Assembly (NCBI RefSeq): GCF_017873135.1
Contig: NZ_JAGGJV010000003.1
Location: 372,001-436,000, forward strand
Origin: Rhizobium herbae
GTDB lineage: Bacteria; Pseudomonadota; Alphaproteobacteria; Rhizobiales; Rhizobiaceae
Direction of reading: 5' to 3'
Length of the DNA stretch: 64,000 nucleotides
Position 1 is the first letter of the stretch. Each line of letters starts with the position of its first letter. Below the pieces are notes generated by a model that made no database searches, was not told the DNA's origin, and saw nothing but the letters and a program-made list of their open reading frames with translations. Made by a program: the position numbers and the translations under genes. Positions 17,783-28,709 of the stretch are shown piece by piece.

Positions 17783-18910
17783 ATGCAGACATTCGACGTG
17801 GCGATCATTGGCGGCGGCATCGCCGGCCTGTCGCTCGCCTATTTTCTCAGCCCCCATCGCTCGATCGTCGTGCTGGAACGGGAAACGGCGCTCGGCTACC
17901 ACAGCACCGGCCGCTCCGCCGCCGAATTCGTGCTGCGCTACAATGCGCCAGAGGTCTGCCGGCTCGCAGCCGTCGCCAAGGATTTCTTCGACAGCCCGCC
18001 CGGCGGATTTTCGGATATCCCGCTTCTGAAGCAGCGCGGCGGCGTGATGATCGCCAGCACGGAAAAGGCTGCGCGGCTGGACGCGGTGTTCCGGTCAGAA
18101 CTTGCTTTCACGCCGGAACTTGAACCGCTCGACGAGGAAGAATTGCTGGCCCGCGTGCCGATCCTGAAACCGGGCTATGCCGCCGCCGCCTTTTACGATC
18201 CCAACTTCTGGGACATCGAGGTCGAAAGCCTGTTGCAGGGTTACGTGAAGGGAGCGCGTCGCAACGGTGCGGAGATCCGCGAGCGCCATGGGGTCCTGTC
18301 CGCAACCCATGACGGCGAGGCCTGGACCATCGAAACATCCGCCGGAACGGTTCGCGCCAAAACAGTGGTCAACGCCTCCGGCGGCTGGGCCGATCCAACC
18401 GCAGTTCTCTTCGGTGTTAAGCCGCTCGGTATCGTTCCACATCGCCGCACGGCTATCACCGTTGATTTGCCCGAAGGAATCGACGTATCGGCGATGCCGG
18501 AGATCAATGAGATCGACGAGGATTTCTACATGAAGCCCGATGCCGGGCGGCTCTTGGCCTGCCCGGCCGACGCAACCCCTTGCGAACCGGGCGACGTGCA
18601 GCCGGAGGAGCTCGATATCGCCTGGGCAGCGCACTACGTCGAGGAGGCGACCACTGTTCCCGTCCGCCGCGTCGCCAAAAGCTGGGCCGGCATGCGCAGC
18701 TTTTCACCAGACAGGCTGCCAGTGATCGGTGCAGCACCCGACCATCCGGATGTCTTCTGGCTGGCGGGCCAGGGCGGTTACGGCATCCTGACCTCGCCGT
18801 CACTTGGCGCGTTGGCGGCAAGCCTTTTGACAAACGCTCCTCAGCCGGAGGGCTTCGAGGCCCAGGCGCTCGATCCGCAAAAGTTCAGCCCCTTGCGCTT
18901 CCAGGCCTAA
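17783..18910 (+). CDS. FAD-dependent D-amino-acid/glycine oxidase-family oxidoreductase
   Basis: A 375-residue DAO-family flavoenzyme. The N-terminal dinucleotide-binding fold DVAIIGGGIAGLSLAYFLS (residues about 4-23) is followed by VLERETALGYHSTGRSAAEF and, near the C-terminus, SFSPDRLPVIGAAPDHPDVF with GQGGYGI, the FAD-contacting end of DadA/glycine oxidase proteins. The start at 17783 puts the GxGxxG motif at the normal place. It is convergent with the flavin reductase gene and their stop codons overlap. It probably oxidises an amino or N-methyl group of a compound handled by the M24/LysR cluster; this is inferred. Confidence 0.83.
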   Translation: MQTFDVAIIGGGIAGLSLAYFLSPHRSIVVLERETALGYHSTGRSAAEFVLRYNAPEVCRLAAVAKDFFDSPPGGFSDIPLLKQRGGVMIASTEKAARLDAVFRSELAFTPELEPLDEEELLARVPILKPGYAAAAFYDPNFWDIEVESLLQGYVKGARRNGAEIRERHGVLSATHDGEAWTIETSAGTVRAKTVVNASGGWADPTAVLFGVKPLGIVPHRRTAITVDLPEGIDVSAMPEINEIDEDFYMKPDAGRLLACPADATPCEPGDVQPEELDIAWAAHYVEEATTVPVRRVAKSWAGMRSFSPDRLPVIGAAPDHPDVFWLAGQGGYGILTSPSLGALAASLLTNAPQPEGFEAQALDPQKFSPLRFQA

Positions 18911-19512
18911 AGCGAAAAACGACCGTATCGACCGTTGCTGTAGACGAGCGAGTGGCCGTCGCCGGCAACGATGGAAACCACGCGGCCGAGAATGATCGCA
19001 TGGCTGTGCCGCTCGATCACTTCATCCACTTCGCAATCGATACCGGCCAGCGCCCCGCGCAGCACCGAAGCGCCGCTCGCCAGCGTGAACCATTCGGCGC
19101 CGTCATAACGCTCGACGCCCTTCAATCCGCCCTTTCCGGCAAACCGGTCGGCGACATCCTGCTGGTCGGCGCTGAGGATATTGACGCAGAAATGCCCGTA
19201 GCGGCTGATCACCGGCCAGCTGGACGAACTGCGATTGATATTGACGATCATCGTCGGCGGATCGACGGAGAGCGCGGTGGCCGAGGTCACCGTCGCGCCG
19301 GTGCGCTCGTCGCCGACACCGGCGGTAATGACCGACACGCCGCCCGACATCCGCCGCATGGCCGATTTCAAGGCGTCCTCGTCGGCCACATGCGGAAAGG
19401 AATGCTCCCGTTGCGGGGCAAGCCGGTCGATCGAATTTCTCAAAGCGACATTCATGCGGGTCCACTCTTTTGCCGTGTCATTCATGGTGCCGGATTTACG
19501 CATGGAAGACAT
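18907..19512 (-). CDS. Flavin reductase-like FMN-binding protein
   Basis: About 201 residues with the flavin_reduct domain (PF01613 type): LKSAMRRMSGGVSVITAG, then GATVTSATALSVDPPTMIVN and SRYGHFCVNILS, close to HpaC-like reductases that supply reduced FMN to two-component monooxygenases. The C-terminus contains HAIILGRV. Several starts are possible (19512, 19503, 19485); 19512 is used, with an ACAGGT upstream. No monooxygenase partner is adjacent. Confidence 0.82.
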   Translation of the reverse strand: MSSMRKSGTMNDTAKEWTRMNVALRNSIDRLAPQREHSFPHVADEDALKSAMRRMSGGVSVITAGVGDERTGATVTSATALSVDPPTMIVNINRSSSSWPVISRYGHFCVNILSADQQDVADRFAGKGGLKGVERYDGAEWFTLASGASVLRGALAGIDCEVDEVIERHSHAIILGRVVSIVAGDGHSLVYSNGRYGRFSL

Positions 19513-19680
19513 ACCTGTCTCAAGCAAAGAACACCCGCCAGCACGGGCGAAGCTGGATCGATTTTTCAATCATCATAAAATTTATAGATTATATTATTTT
19601 CCTTAAAACGGCGGGGTTTGCGACAGTTAAACGCTACCGAACGGCGGCGGATCGCAATAAGTCATAATTTTCGTGGACTA

Positions 19681-19709
19681 TTGACAGCCTCATCAATTGT
19701 GTCAGGATT
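19681..19709 (+). promoter_or_regulatory. Candidate promoter for the 58-residue small protein
   Basis: A perfect TTGACA (19681-19686) and a weak -10 AGGATT (19704-19709) with 17-bp spacing lie in an AT-rich gap of about 240 bp. The start codon of the small gene is 45 bp downstream. The -10 is poor, so this is tentative. Confidence 0.3.
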
Positions 19710-19754
19710 GTGTTAACGACCGTTAATAAATCCAAGGGAACAGCGGAGAACTGA

Positions 19755-19931
19755 ATGTTTTATCACGGTGGAATGACCCTCGGTTACCTGACGCCTCCGG
19801 CGAAGAAGGAAAAAGCCATCCGAGTTGAAATGCCCGTGAAACAGGCCCGCGAGGAACAGACCGAAACCGAACAGGAACGCAATCAGGAACTGAGCCGCGC
19901 CTTCCTGACCCCTTGGCATCTGTTTTATTAG
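19755..19931 (+). CDS. Small hypothetical protein (58 residues)
   Basis: A short open frame with good support: ATG at 19755, a GGAG ribosome site 8 bases upstream, a stop at 19931, and codon use like the neighbouring genes. The peptide begins MFYHGGMTLGYLTPPAKKEK, has a highly charged middle rich in Glu, Gln, Lys and Arg (residues about 17-47) and ends in a hydrophobic AFLTPWHLFY. No family is recognised. No signal peptide is seen, but the aromatic ends could be membrane-associating. It is preceded by its own candidate promoter and is convergent with agpT, so it is probably a single-gene unit. The product is unknown. Confidence 0.55.
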   Translation: MFYHGGMTLGYLTPPAKKEKAIRVEMPVKQAREEQTETEQERNQELSRAFLTPWHLFY

Positions 19932-19949
19932 GTCCTGATCGTAACGGGT

Positions 19950-20873
19950 CTACCCGGCATCCGGCGATGGCGTTGCAGACCGGCCGTTGCTGGCGATGCT
20001 GGAATACATGCCCGTCGTGCGGAACTCCGTCGGGCTGGCGCCGAAATAGCGGCGAAACACCTTGGCGAAATAGTTCGGATCCTCGAAGCCGGACATGATC
20101 GCCACTTCCTTTACCGACAGATGCGCCGCCTTGGTGAGCAACTTGGTCGCTCTTTGCAGCCTCTTGCGCAGCACGAATTCGGCTGGCGGCATGCCTTCGC
20201 TGGCCGCAAAGACCCGCGAAAAATGCGCCCGGCTGAGACCGGAAACCTCGGCAAGCGCCTCGACCGAAAGCGAATGCTCCAGATTGGCGGCGATATGATC
20301 GATGACGTGCTGCATCGTCCGGTATTCCTGGCTAAGCACAGGATGCGAGCCGAAAACATCGTCGTAGAGCACCATGGCCGACTCGTACGCGATGGCAGAG
20401 GCGCTGCCCGGCGCATCGGCACCGCCTGAAATAAGCCGCAGACTGCAATCGGCGAGACGCTCTATGGTCTCCGGCTTGAGGGTGAGGATCGGCCCGGTCG
20501 TTGCGAGAATGGCCTTGTGGATGCGCAGCGCCTCCTCGCCGTTCATCGATATCCAGAAAAACTCCCAGCGGCCGTTCTGCTCCAGCCAGTAGCGATGATT
20601 GTGCGGCACCAGCACCAGCAGCGTCTCGCCCTCGCGAACCCGGTAGGTGCGGTTTTCGTAACGGAGGTTGCCGGCACCCGCGATCGTGTGCTGCAGCACC
20701 GTGAACGGCGTCTGACCGCGCTTGCGGCCGTCCCAGTCGTAACTCATATCCGTGCGGATTTCGTAGCCCGTGCTGGTCGGCATGGTGTGCAGGCTGTGAC
20801 GCCCACGCGGCAGTGAAACTGTCCGCATGACAGGCCCATTCTCGATCAGTCGTTTCAGCATAGAATTACCCAT
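19950..20873 (-). CDS. agpT: AraC-family activator, AgpT-like
   Basis: A 307-residue AraC/XylS regulator: an N-terminal AraC_binding cupin (about 20-160; includes VREGETLLVLVPHNHRYWL) that senses a sugar, and a C-terminal double helix-turn-helix (about 200-300) with LAEVSGLSRAHFSRVFAAS and VAIMSGFEDPNYFAKVFRRY. It is divergent from melA-agpABCD-agaL2. In S. meliloti an AraC-type protein (AgpT) at the same place activates alpha-galactoside genes. The start is taken at the ATG at 20873; a TTG at 20903 is possible. It probably responds to melibiose- or raffinose-type sugars. Confidence 0.82.
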   Translation of the reverse strand: MGNSMLKRLIENGPVMRTVSLPRGRHSLHTMPTSTGYEIRTDMSYDWDGRKRGQTPFTVLQHTIAGAGNLRYENRTYRVREGETLLVLVPHNHRYWLEQNGRWEFFWISMNGEEALRIHKAILATTGPILTLKPETIERLADCSLRLISGGADAPGSASAIAYESAMVLYDDVFGSHPVLSQEYRTMQHVIDHIAANLEHSLSVEALAEVSGLSRAHFSRVFAASEGMPPAEFVLRKRLQRATKLLTKAAHLSVKEVAIMSGFEDPNYFAKVFRRYFGASPTEFRTTGMYSSIASNGRSATPSPDAG

Positions 20874-21064
20874 GAAAGCACAATACCTCTCTGGCGGTGC
20901 CAAACATTATACGCATAATGCCCCTCGACAAAGCAAGATGACCGGGTTGGAGCGGCATCGGCAGGGAGGACTGGGAGGTTAAAAGCGCCAAGGCGCTTCA
21001 TTTCCCGCGCATTGATTTTACCCTGTCCGTTTTTCCCGGCACAATGATCAGCGACGAGGACAGC

Positions 21065-22537
21065 ATGAGTAGCTTCAAGATAGCCATTATCGGCGCCGGC
21101 AGTGTCGGCTTCACCAAGAAACTCTTCACCGACATTCTCAGCGTGCCGGAGTTCCGTAACGTCGAGTTCGCGATCACCGATCTGAGCGAGCACAATCTCG
21201 GCATGATCAAGTCGATCCTCGACAAGATCGTCGAATCCAACAACCTTCCCGCCAGGGTGACGGCATCGACCGACCGCCGCGAAGCGATCGCCGGTGCGCG
21301 CTACATCATCTCCTGCGTGCGCGTCGGCGGCCTCGCGGCCTATGCCGACGACATCCGCATCCCCTTGAAATATGGCGTCGACCAGTGCGTCGGCGATACG
21401 ATCTGCGCCGGCGGCATTCTCTATGGCCAGCGCAATATCCCGGTCATCCTCGATTTCTGCAAGGATATCCGCGAACTGGCCGAGCCCGGCGCGAAATTCC
21501 TGAATTACGCGAACCCGATGGCAATGAACACGTGGGCCGCGATCGAATATGGCAAGGTCGATACGATCGGCCTTTGCCACGGCGTCCAGCACGGCGCCGA
21601 ACAGATCGCCGAAATCCTCGGCGCCAAGGATGGCGAACTGGATTACGTCTGCTCCGGCATCAATCACCAGACCTGGTTTACCGATGTCCGCGTCAAGGGC
21701 CGCAGAATAGGCAAGGACGAACTGGTCGCAGCCTTCGAGGCGCACCCTGTCTTCTCGCAGCAGGAAAAGCTGCGCATCGACGTCCTGAAGCGCTTCGGTG
21801 TCTATTCCACCGAGAGCAACGGCCACCTGTCGGAATACCTGCCGTGGTACCGCAAGCGGCCGGAGGAAATTACCCGCTGGATCGATATGTCCGACTGGAT
21901 CCATGGCGAGACCGGCGGTTACCTGCGCTATTCGACCGAGACCCGCAACTGGTTCGAAACCGAGTTCCCGCAGTTCCTCAAGGACGCCGAAAAGCCGATC
22001 GATCCGGCCCGCCGCTCCAACGAGCATGCCAGCCATATCCTGGAAGCGCTGGAAACCGGACGGGTCTATCGCGGCCACTTCAACGTCAAGAACAATGGCG
22101 TCATCACCAATCTTCCATCGGACGCGATCATAGAATCGCCCGGCTTCGTCGATCGCTTCGGCATCAACATGGTCGCCGGCATCACGCTGCCGGAAGCCTG
22201 CGCCGCCACCTGCATCTCCTCGATCAACGTCCAGCGCATGTCGGTTCACGCAGCAATTTCGGGCGATATCGATCTCCTGAAGCTCGCCGTCCTGCACGAT
22301 CCGCTGGTCGGCGCCATCTGCACGCCGGAGGAGGTCTGGCAGATGGTCGACGAGATGGTCGTCGCCCAGGCCGAGTGGCTGCCGCAATACGCCCATGCCA
22401 TTCCCGCCGCCAAGGAACGTTTGAGCAAGGGCACCGTCAAGACCCGCGACTGGAAGGGCGTTGCCCGCCGCGAGGTTCGCTCGATCGACGAACTGCGCGC
22501 CGAGAAGGAAGCGACGAAACTGAAGGCAGCCAGCTAG
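21065..22537 (+). CDS. melA: Alpha-galactosidase, glycoside hydrolase family 4 (first copy)
   Basis: A 490-residue GH4 enzyme, which hydrolyses alpha-galactosides by an NAD+- and Mn2+-dependent redox mechanism in the cytoplasm. The Rossmann start KIAIIGAGSVGFTKKLFTD binds NAD. The metal/substrate motifs are FLNYANPMAMNTWA, the Cys-His in IGLCHGVQHG and CSGINHQTWF. The start at 21065 has GAGG 6 bases upstream; an earlier ATG lacks this. It corresponds by position to agaL1/melA of S. meliloti and heads the operon that continues with agpA. Alpha-glucosidase or alpha-glucuronidase activity is possible in GH4, but the context favours galactosides. Confidence 0.85.
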   Translation: MSSFKIAIIGAGSVGFTKKLFTDILSVPEFRNVEFAITDLSEHNLGMIKSILDKIVESNNLPARVTASTDRREAIAGARYIISCVRVGGLAAYADDIRIPLKYGVDQCVGDTICAGGILYGQRNIPVILDFCKDIRELAEPGAKFLNYANPMAMNTWAAIEYGKVDTIGLCHGVQHGAEQIAEILGAKDGELDYVCSGINHQTWFTDVRVKGRRIGKDELVAAFEAHPVFSQQEKLRIDVLKRFGVYSTESNGHLSEYLPWYRKRPEEITRWIDMSDWIHGETGGYLRYSTETRNWFETEFPQFLKDAEKPIDPARRSNEHASHILEALETGRVYRGHFNVKNNGVITNLPSDAIIESPGFVDRFGINMVAGITLPEACAATCISSINVQRMSVHAAISGDIDLLKLAVLHDPLVGAICTPEEVWQMVDEMVVAQAEWLPQYAHAIPAAKERLSKGTVKTRDWKGVARREVRSIDELRAEKEATKLKAAS

Positions 22538-22715
22538 ACGCCTGGTCTGCGGACTATGCGAGGCCTGTTTTCCGGAGGAGGAGGCAGGTCTGGGAGTGGG
22601 CGATCCGTCGCCCGCTCTGTTCCGGCAGACGGCATGATGCCGTCCCGCCGGGTGCTTTTAGGAGGAGAGCCGCCCATACCGGGCCGGCCTGAAGCATGAG
22701 GGAGAACCAACGACA

Positions 22716-24803
22716 ATGAACAGCTTTTTCCACCCCAAGAAAACCGCCGCCCTGCTTTTGGGCGTTTCGGCGTTCGCGGTAACGGCCTGGGCCTCCGAGC
22801 CCACAGTCGTGCCGGAGGCGCAGCCATTTCCGGGCCAGGGCAAGATCACCTATGTGCCGCGCAATTCGATCGAGGAATTCAAGGCGCTGCCCCAGTATAG
22901 CGAACCGGAATGGGTCACGAAGAATTTCGTGGACACCGGCAAGCTGCCGCCTCTCGCCGAGCGTCTTCCGAAGGAGCCCCTGGTCTTCAAAACCGGAAAT
23001 ATGCCCGACGGCATCGGTGTCTATGGCGATACGCTGCGCCATGTCATCGGCGGACGGCCGGAAGGCTGGAATTATTCCGCCGGCCAGACGCAAGGCTGGG
23101 GCGGCATCGATATCGCGATGTCCGAATGCCTGACGCGGACCGCACCGCTCTATCAGGTGGAAGCGACCGACGTCGAGCCGCTGCCCAACCTTGCCAAGAG
23201 CTGGGACTGGTCGGCAGATGGCCACAAGCTCACCATGCATTTGGTCGAAGGCGCAAAGTGGTCGGACGGGGTCGACTTCACCTCCGATGACCTGATGTTC
23301 TACTGGAACGACAATGTCGTCGATCCCAATGTGTCGCCGCTCAACGGCGCGACGCCGGAAACCTTCGGTGAAGGCACGACGCTGAAGGCCATCGACAAGT
23401 ACACGGTCGAATGGACCTTCAAGGAAGCATTTCCCCGCCAGTACCTGTTCGCCATGTCCTATGGGACATTCTGCCCCGGCCCCGCGCATATCCTGAAGAC
23501 CAAGCATCCGAAATACAACAAGGACTTCACCTACGACCAGTACAAGAACGGCTTCCCTGCCGAGTACATGAACATTCCGGTGATGGGTGCTTGGACGCCG
23601 GTTTCCTACCGGCCGGACGACATCATCGTACTGCGTCGCAATCCCTACTACTGGAAGGTCGACGAGAACGGTCAGCAGCTGCCCTATCTCAACGAGATGC
23701 ACTACAAGCTCTCGACATGGGCAGACCGCGATGTTCAGGCGATCGCCGGTTCGGGTGACTTTTCCAACCTCGAGCAACCGGAAAACTTCGTTGAATCGCT
23801 GAAGCGCGCAGCACAGGAAACGGCACCGGCCCGGCTCGCCTTTGGCGCCCGCCTGATCGGTTACAATCTGCGCATGAACCTTTCCGCCAACGGTTGGGGC
23901 GAACCTGACCAGCGCGGCCAGGCGGTCCGGGAATTGAACCGCAACGCAGACTTCCGCAAGGCCGTCACAATGGCGCTCGATCGCAAGAAAATCGGCGAAT
24001 CGCTGGTCAAGGGTCCGTTCACGACAATCTATCCGGGCGGTCTATCCTCCGGCACGAGCTTCTACGACCGTCAGTCGACGGTCTATTATCCCTTCGATCT
24101 CGAAGGCGCAAAGGCGCTTCTCGAAAAGGTCGGCCTGAAGGACACGGACGGCAACGGTTTCGTGAACTTCCCAGCAGGAACGGAAGGCGGTCAGGATGTT
24201 CAGATCGTGCTGCTGGGCACCTCCGACTACAACACCGACAAGAACCTCGCCGAAGGCGTGATCGGCCAGATGGAACAGCTCGGCCTGAAGGTAACGCTCA
24301 ACACGCTCGACGGCGTCAAGAAGGATAATGCGCATTATGCCGGCAAGTTCGACTGGACGATCCGCCGCAACGATCCGGAGCTGACATCCGTGGTGCAGAA
24401 CACCACCCAGCTTGCTCCGACAGGCCCCCGCACCAGCTGGCATCATCGTGCCGGCACGGACGGCACGGTCGATCTTCTGCCCTATGAGAAAGACCTTGTG
24501 GGCATCGTCAACAAGTTCATCGCCACGAACGACAATGGCGAGCGCTCGGAGCTGATGAAGCAGTACCAGAAGATCGCAACGGAGAATGTCGATACGGTCG
24601 GCCTCACCGAATATCCGGGCGCGCTGATCATCAACAAGCGCTTCTCGAACGTTCCGGTCGGCGCACCGATCTTCATGTTCAACTGGGCGGAAGACACGGT
24701 GATCCGCGAGCGGATGTTCGTCGCAGCAGACAAGCAGGGGGACTACGAACTCTTCCCGCAGCAACTGCCGGGCAAGCCGGGCGAAAACGGCCCGATCAAC
24801 TGA
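22716..24803 (+). CDS. agpA: Periplasmic alpha-galactoside-binding protein, AgpA-like
   Basis: A 695-residue family 5 (oligopeptide-type) solute-binding protein with an N-terminal signal peptide (about residues 1-27). The SBP_bac_5 core is recognisable in WDWSADGHKLTMHLVEGAKW and, later, WTFKEAFPRQYLFAMSYGTF. The protein is longer than DppA/OppA, as is S. meliloti AgpA, which binds melibiose and raffinose despite belonging to the peptide family. It lies about 180 bp after melA and is followed by two permease genes, a double ATPase gene and a second GH4 gene in the same order as the agp operon. Confidence 0.87.
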   Translation: MNSFFHPKKTAALLLGVSAFAVTAWASEPTVVPEAQPFPGQGKITYVPRNSIEEFKALPQYSEPEWVTKNFVDTGKLPPLAERLPKEPLVFKTGNMPDGIGVYGDTLRHVIGGRPEGWNYSAGQTQGWGGIDIAMSECLTRTAPLYQVEATDVEPLPNLAKSWDWSADGHKLTMHLVEGAKWSDGVDFTSDDLMFYWNDNVVDPNVSPLNGATPETFGEGTTLKAIDKYTVEWTFKEAFPRQYLFAMSYGTFCPGPAHILKTKHPKYNKDFTYDQYKNGFPAEYMNIPVMGAWTPVSYRPDDIIVLRRNPYYWKVDENGQQLPYLNEMHYKLSTWADRDVQAIAGSGDFSNLEQPENFVESLKRAAQETAPARLAFGARLIGYNLRMNLSANGWGEPDQRGQAVRELNRNADFRKAVTMALDRKKIGESLVKGPFTTIYPGGLSSGTSFYDRQSTVYYPFDLEGAKALLEKVGLKDTDGNGFVNFPAGTEGGQDVQIVLLGTSDYNTDKNLAEGVIGQMEQLGLKVTLNTLDGVKKDNAHYAGKFDWTIRRNDPELTSVVQNTTQLAPTGPRTSWHHRAGTDGTVDLLPYEKDLVGIVNKFIATNDNGERSELMKQYQKIATENVDTVGLTEYPGALIINKRFSNVPVGAPIFMFNWAEDTVIRERMFVAADKQGDYELFPQQLPGKPGENGPIN

Positions 24804-24819
24804 TCCTTCGTTGAGCCTG

Positions 24820-24841
24820 CTCCGGCCGCTCGCGGCCGGAG
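24820..24841 (+). repeat. Hairpin between agpA and agpB
   Basis: A 9-bp perfect GC-rich stem (CTCCGGCCG with CGGCCGGAG) closed by a CTCG tetraloop, no T-run. Such structures after a binding-protein gene usually protect the upstream mRNA so that the binding protein outnumbers the permease. Confidence 0.55.
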
Positions 24842-24875
24842 GAGATCCCTGACCACACAAGAGAACCTAACAGCC

Positions 24876-25889
24876 ATGTTCCGATTTCTGCTTGTGCGTA
24901 TCGCATCCGCAATCCCCGTGCTCTTCGTGCTGAGCGTCGTCACCTTCGCGATCATCCAGGCGCCACCGGGCGACTACAGCGACTATATCCGCTCGCAAAT
25001 GATCAACCAGGGCGGCGCATCCTTCGAGGAAGCCGACGCCCAGGCACAGGCCTACAAGGTCGCCAACGGTCTCGATAAGCCCTTGGTCGTCCAGTACGTC
25101 AACTGGATCACCGGCATCGTCACGCGCGGCGATTTCGGCCACAGCCTGTTCTACAACAAGCCCGTTTCCGAAGTCGTCGGCGAGCGCCTGCCGCGCACGC
25201 TGGCCCTGGCGCTGGTCTGCCATATCCTCGCGTCCATCATCGGCATCACCTTCGGCATTCTCGCCGCCACAAGGCAGTATTCCTGGGTGGACAGCCTGCT
25301 ATCCGGCATTTCCTTCCTCGGCATGACGGTGCCGCGCTTCCTGATGGCGCTGATCATCGTCTATATCCTGGTGTTCCATTTCAACGTCACCGAGATAAAC
25401 AGCTTCCACTCTGCCAAATACGGCGGCGCGCCCTGGTCCTGGGACAAGTTCGTCGATCTTTTGAAACATGTCTGGCCGGTCATCGCCATCGCCACCTTCG
25501 GCGGGCTGGCCTACAACATGCGGGTCATGCGCGGCAATCTGCTCGATACGCTGAACGCGCAATATGTCGAAACCGCGCGGGCCAAGGGCCTGAGCGAAAG
25601 CGCGGTCATCCTGCGCCATGCGGTGCCGAACGCCCTGCATCCGCTGATCATGTATCAGGGCGTCGTCCTGCCCTACATGCTGACCGGCGAGATCGAGACC
25701 GCGATCATCTTCGCCCTGCCGACCGTCGGGCCTGCCATCGTCGGCTCCATGTGGGTGGGTGACGTCTATGTCACCGCCACCTTCATGCTCGTCCTGTCGG
25801 CAACGCTGATCGTCGGCAACATCATCGCCGACATGCTTCTGGCGATGCTCGACCCCCGCGTCCGTCTTGGCGGAGGAGCTCACGCATGA
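24876..25889 (+). CDS. agpB: ABC transporter permease, AgpB-like (DppB/OppB family)
   Basis: A 337-residue inner-membrane permease with about six transmembrane helices, of the OppB/DppB type. The start MFRFLLVRIASAIPVLFVLS contains the typical first helix. The EAA loop appears in YVETARAKGLSESAVILRHA, followed by VPNALHPLIMYQGVVLP. It overlaps agpC by four bases (ATGA), indicating translational coupling. It forms the translocation channel with AgpC for alpha-galactosides delivered by AgpA. Confidence 0.88.
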   Translation: MFRFLLVRIASAIPVLFVLSVVTFAIIQAPPGDYSDYIRSQMINQGGASFEEADAQAQAYKVANGLDKPLVVQYVNWITGIVTRGDFGHSLFYNKPVSEVVGERLPRTLALALVCHILASIIGITFGILAATRQYSWVDSLLSGISFLGMTVPRFLMALIIVYILVFHFNVTEINSFHSAKYGGAPWSWDKFVDLLKHVWPVIAIATFGGLAYNMRVMRGNLLDTLNAQYVETARAKGLSESAVILRHAVPNALHPLIMYQGVVLPYMLTGEIETAIIFALPTVGPAIVGSMWVGDVYVTATFMLVLSATLIVGNIIADMLLAMLDPRVRLGGGAHA

Positions 25890-27007
25890 AAGCCGACGTA
25901 CAAACAGCCGTCATCGTACCGGTACCGCCGGCAAGCCACGGCAACGAGACTTATCTGGCGCTCGTCTGGCGCCGCCTGAAACATTCCTGGACCGGCATGG
26001 CGGGTCTCATCCTCGTCTGCCTACTGATGCTCATGACGATCTTTGCGGAGTTCTTTTCCCCCGTCGATCCGAAGCTGACCGGCGTCGGCTTCGCCCCGCC
26101 GCAGACGATCAGCATCACCGACCAGGAGGGCAGCCTCGTCTGGCCGCGCACCTACCAGGTCGGCGAGGGCACCGAACTCGACCCGATCACCTTCCAGCCG
26201 ATCGTCGGCCCGGATTACGCTAATCCGCTCGACCTCGGCTTCTTCGTCAAGGGCTTCAAGTACCGGCTTTTCGGCCTGATCCCGACCGACCGCCATTTCT
26301 TCGGCGCCACCAACGGCACGCCGGTCAACTTCCTCGGCACCGACAAGTTCGGCCGCGATGTGCTGTCGCGCATCTTCTACGGCTCGCGCGTCTCGCTGAT
26401 GATCGCGCTGACGGTGGTGTTCATCATCACCGTCGTCGGCACCACGGTCGGCATGGTGTCCGGCTATTTCGGCGGCCGCTTCGACGCCTGGATGCAGCGC
26501 TTCGTCGAACTGGTTCTCGCCTTCCCGCAACTGCCGCTCTATCTGGCGCTGACATCGCTGATCCCGGTAACGGCGCCGACCAACGTCTTTCTCGCCTTCG
26601 TCATCTTCGTGATGTCGGCGCTCGGCTGGGCGCAGATGTCGCGCGAAGTGCGCGGCAAGACGCTGGCGCTCGCCCGCATCGACTATGTCCGCGCGGCGAT
26701 GGCGATCGGCGCCACCGACCGGCGCATCATCTTCCAGCATATCTTTCCCAACGTCATGAGCCATGTCATCGTCGCCGTGACGCTGGCGATCCCGAATGTC
26801 GTGCTGCTCGAATCCTTCCTCGGCTTCCTCGGTTTCGCGGTGAAGCCGCCGCTGATGTCCTGGGGATTGATGCTGCAGGATACCTCGACCTATTCCGTCA
26901 TCGGGTCCTATCCGTGGATCCTTTCCCCCGTGGCCTTCGTGCTGATCACCGTCTTTGCGTTCAATGCGCTCGGCGATGGCCTGCGCGACGCCGTCGACCC
27001 ATACTGA
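25886..27007 (+). CDS. agpC: ABC transporter permease, AgpC-like (DppC/OppC family)
   Basis: A 373-residue OppC/DppC-type permease with an N-terminal cytoplasmic tail, a first helix at about 37-57 (GMAGLILVCLLMLMTIFAEF), a large periplasmic insert and five further helices. The insert ends in the family motif FLGTDKFGRDVLSRIFYGSR. The EAA loop lies in DYVRAAMAIGATDRRIIFQH, followed by FPNVMSHVIVAVTLAIPNV. It is coupled to agpB and is followed 10 bp later by agpD. Confidence 0.88.
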   Translation: MKADVQTAVIVPVPPASHGNETYLALVWRRLKHSWTGMAGLILVCLLMLMTIFAEFFSPVDPKLTGVGFAPPQTISITDQEGSLVWPRTYQVGEGTELDPITFQPIVGPDYANPLDLGFFVKGFKYRLFGLIPTDRHFFGATNGTPVNFLGTDKFGRDVLSRIFYGSRVSLMIALTVVFIITVVGTTVGMVSGYFGGRFDAWMQRFVELVLAFPQLPLYLALTSLIPVTAPTNVFLAFVIFVMSALGWAQMSREVRGKTLALARIDYVRAAMAIGATDRRIIFQHIFPNVMSHVIVAVTLAIPNVVLLESFLGFLGFAVKPPLMSWGLMLQDTSTYSVIGSYPWILSPVAFVLITVFAFNALGDGLRDAVDPY

Positions 27008-27017
27008 GGAGACGACC

Positions 27018-28688
<1,671 letters not shown>

Positions 28689-28709
28689 CCGTAGAAAGAG
28701 GCATATTTC

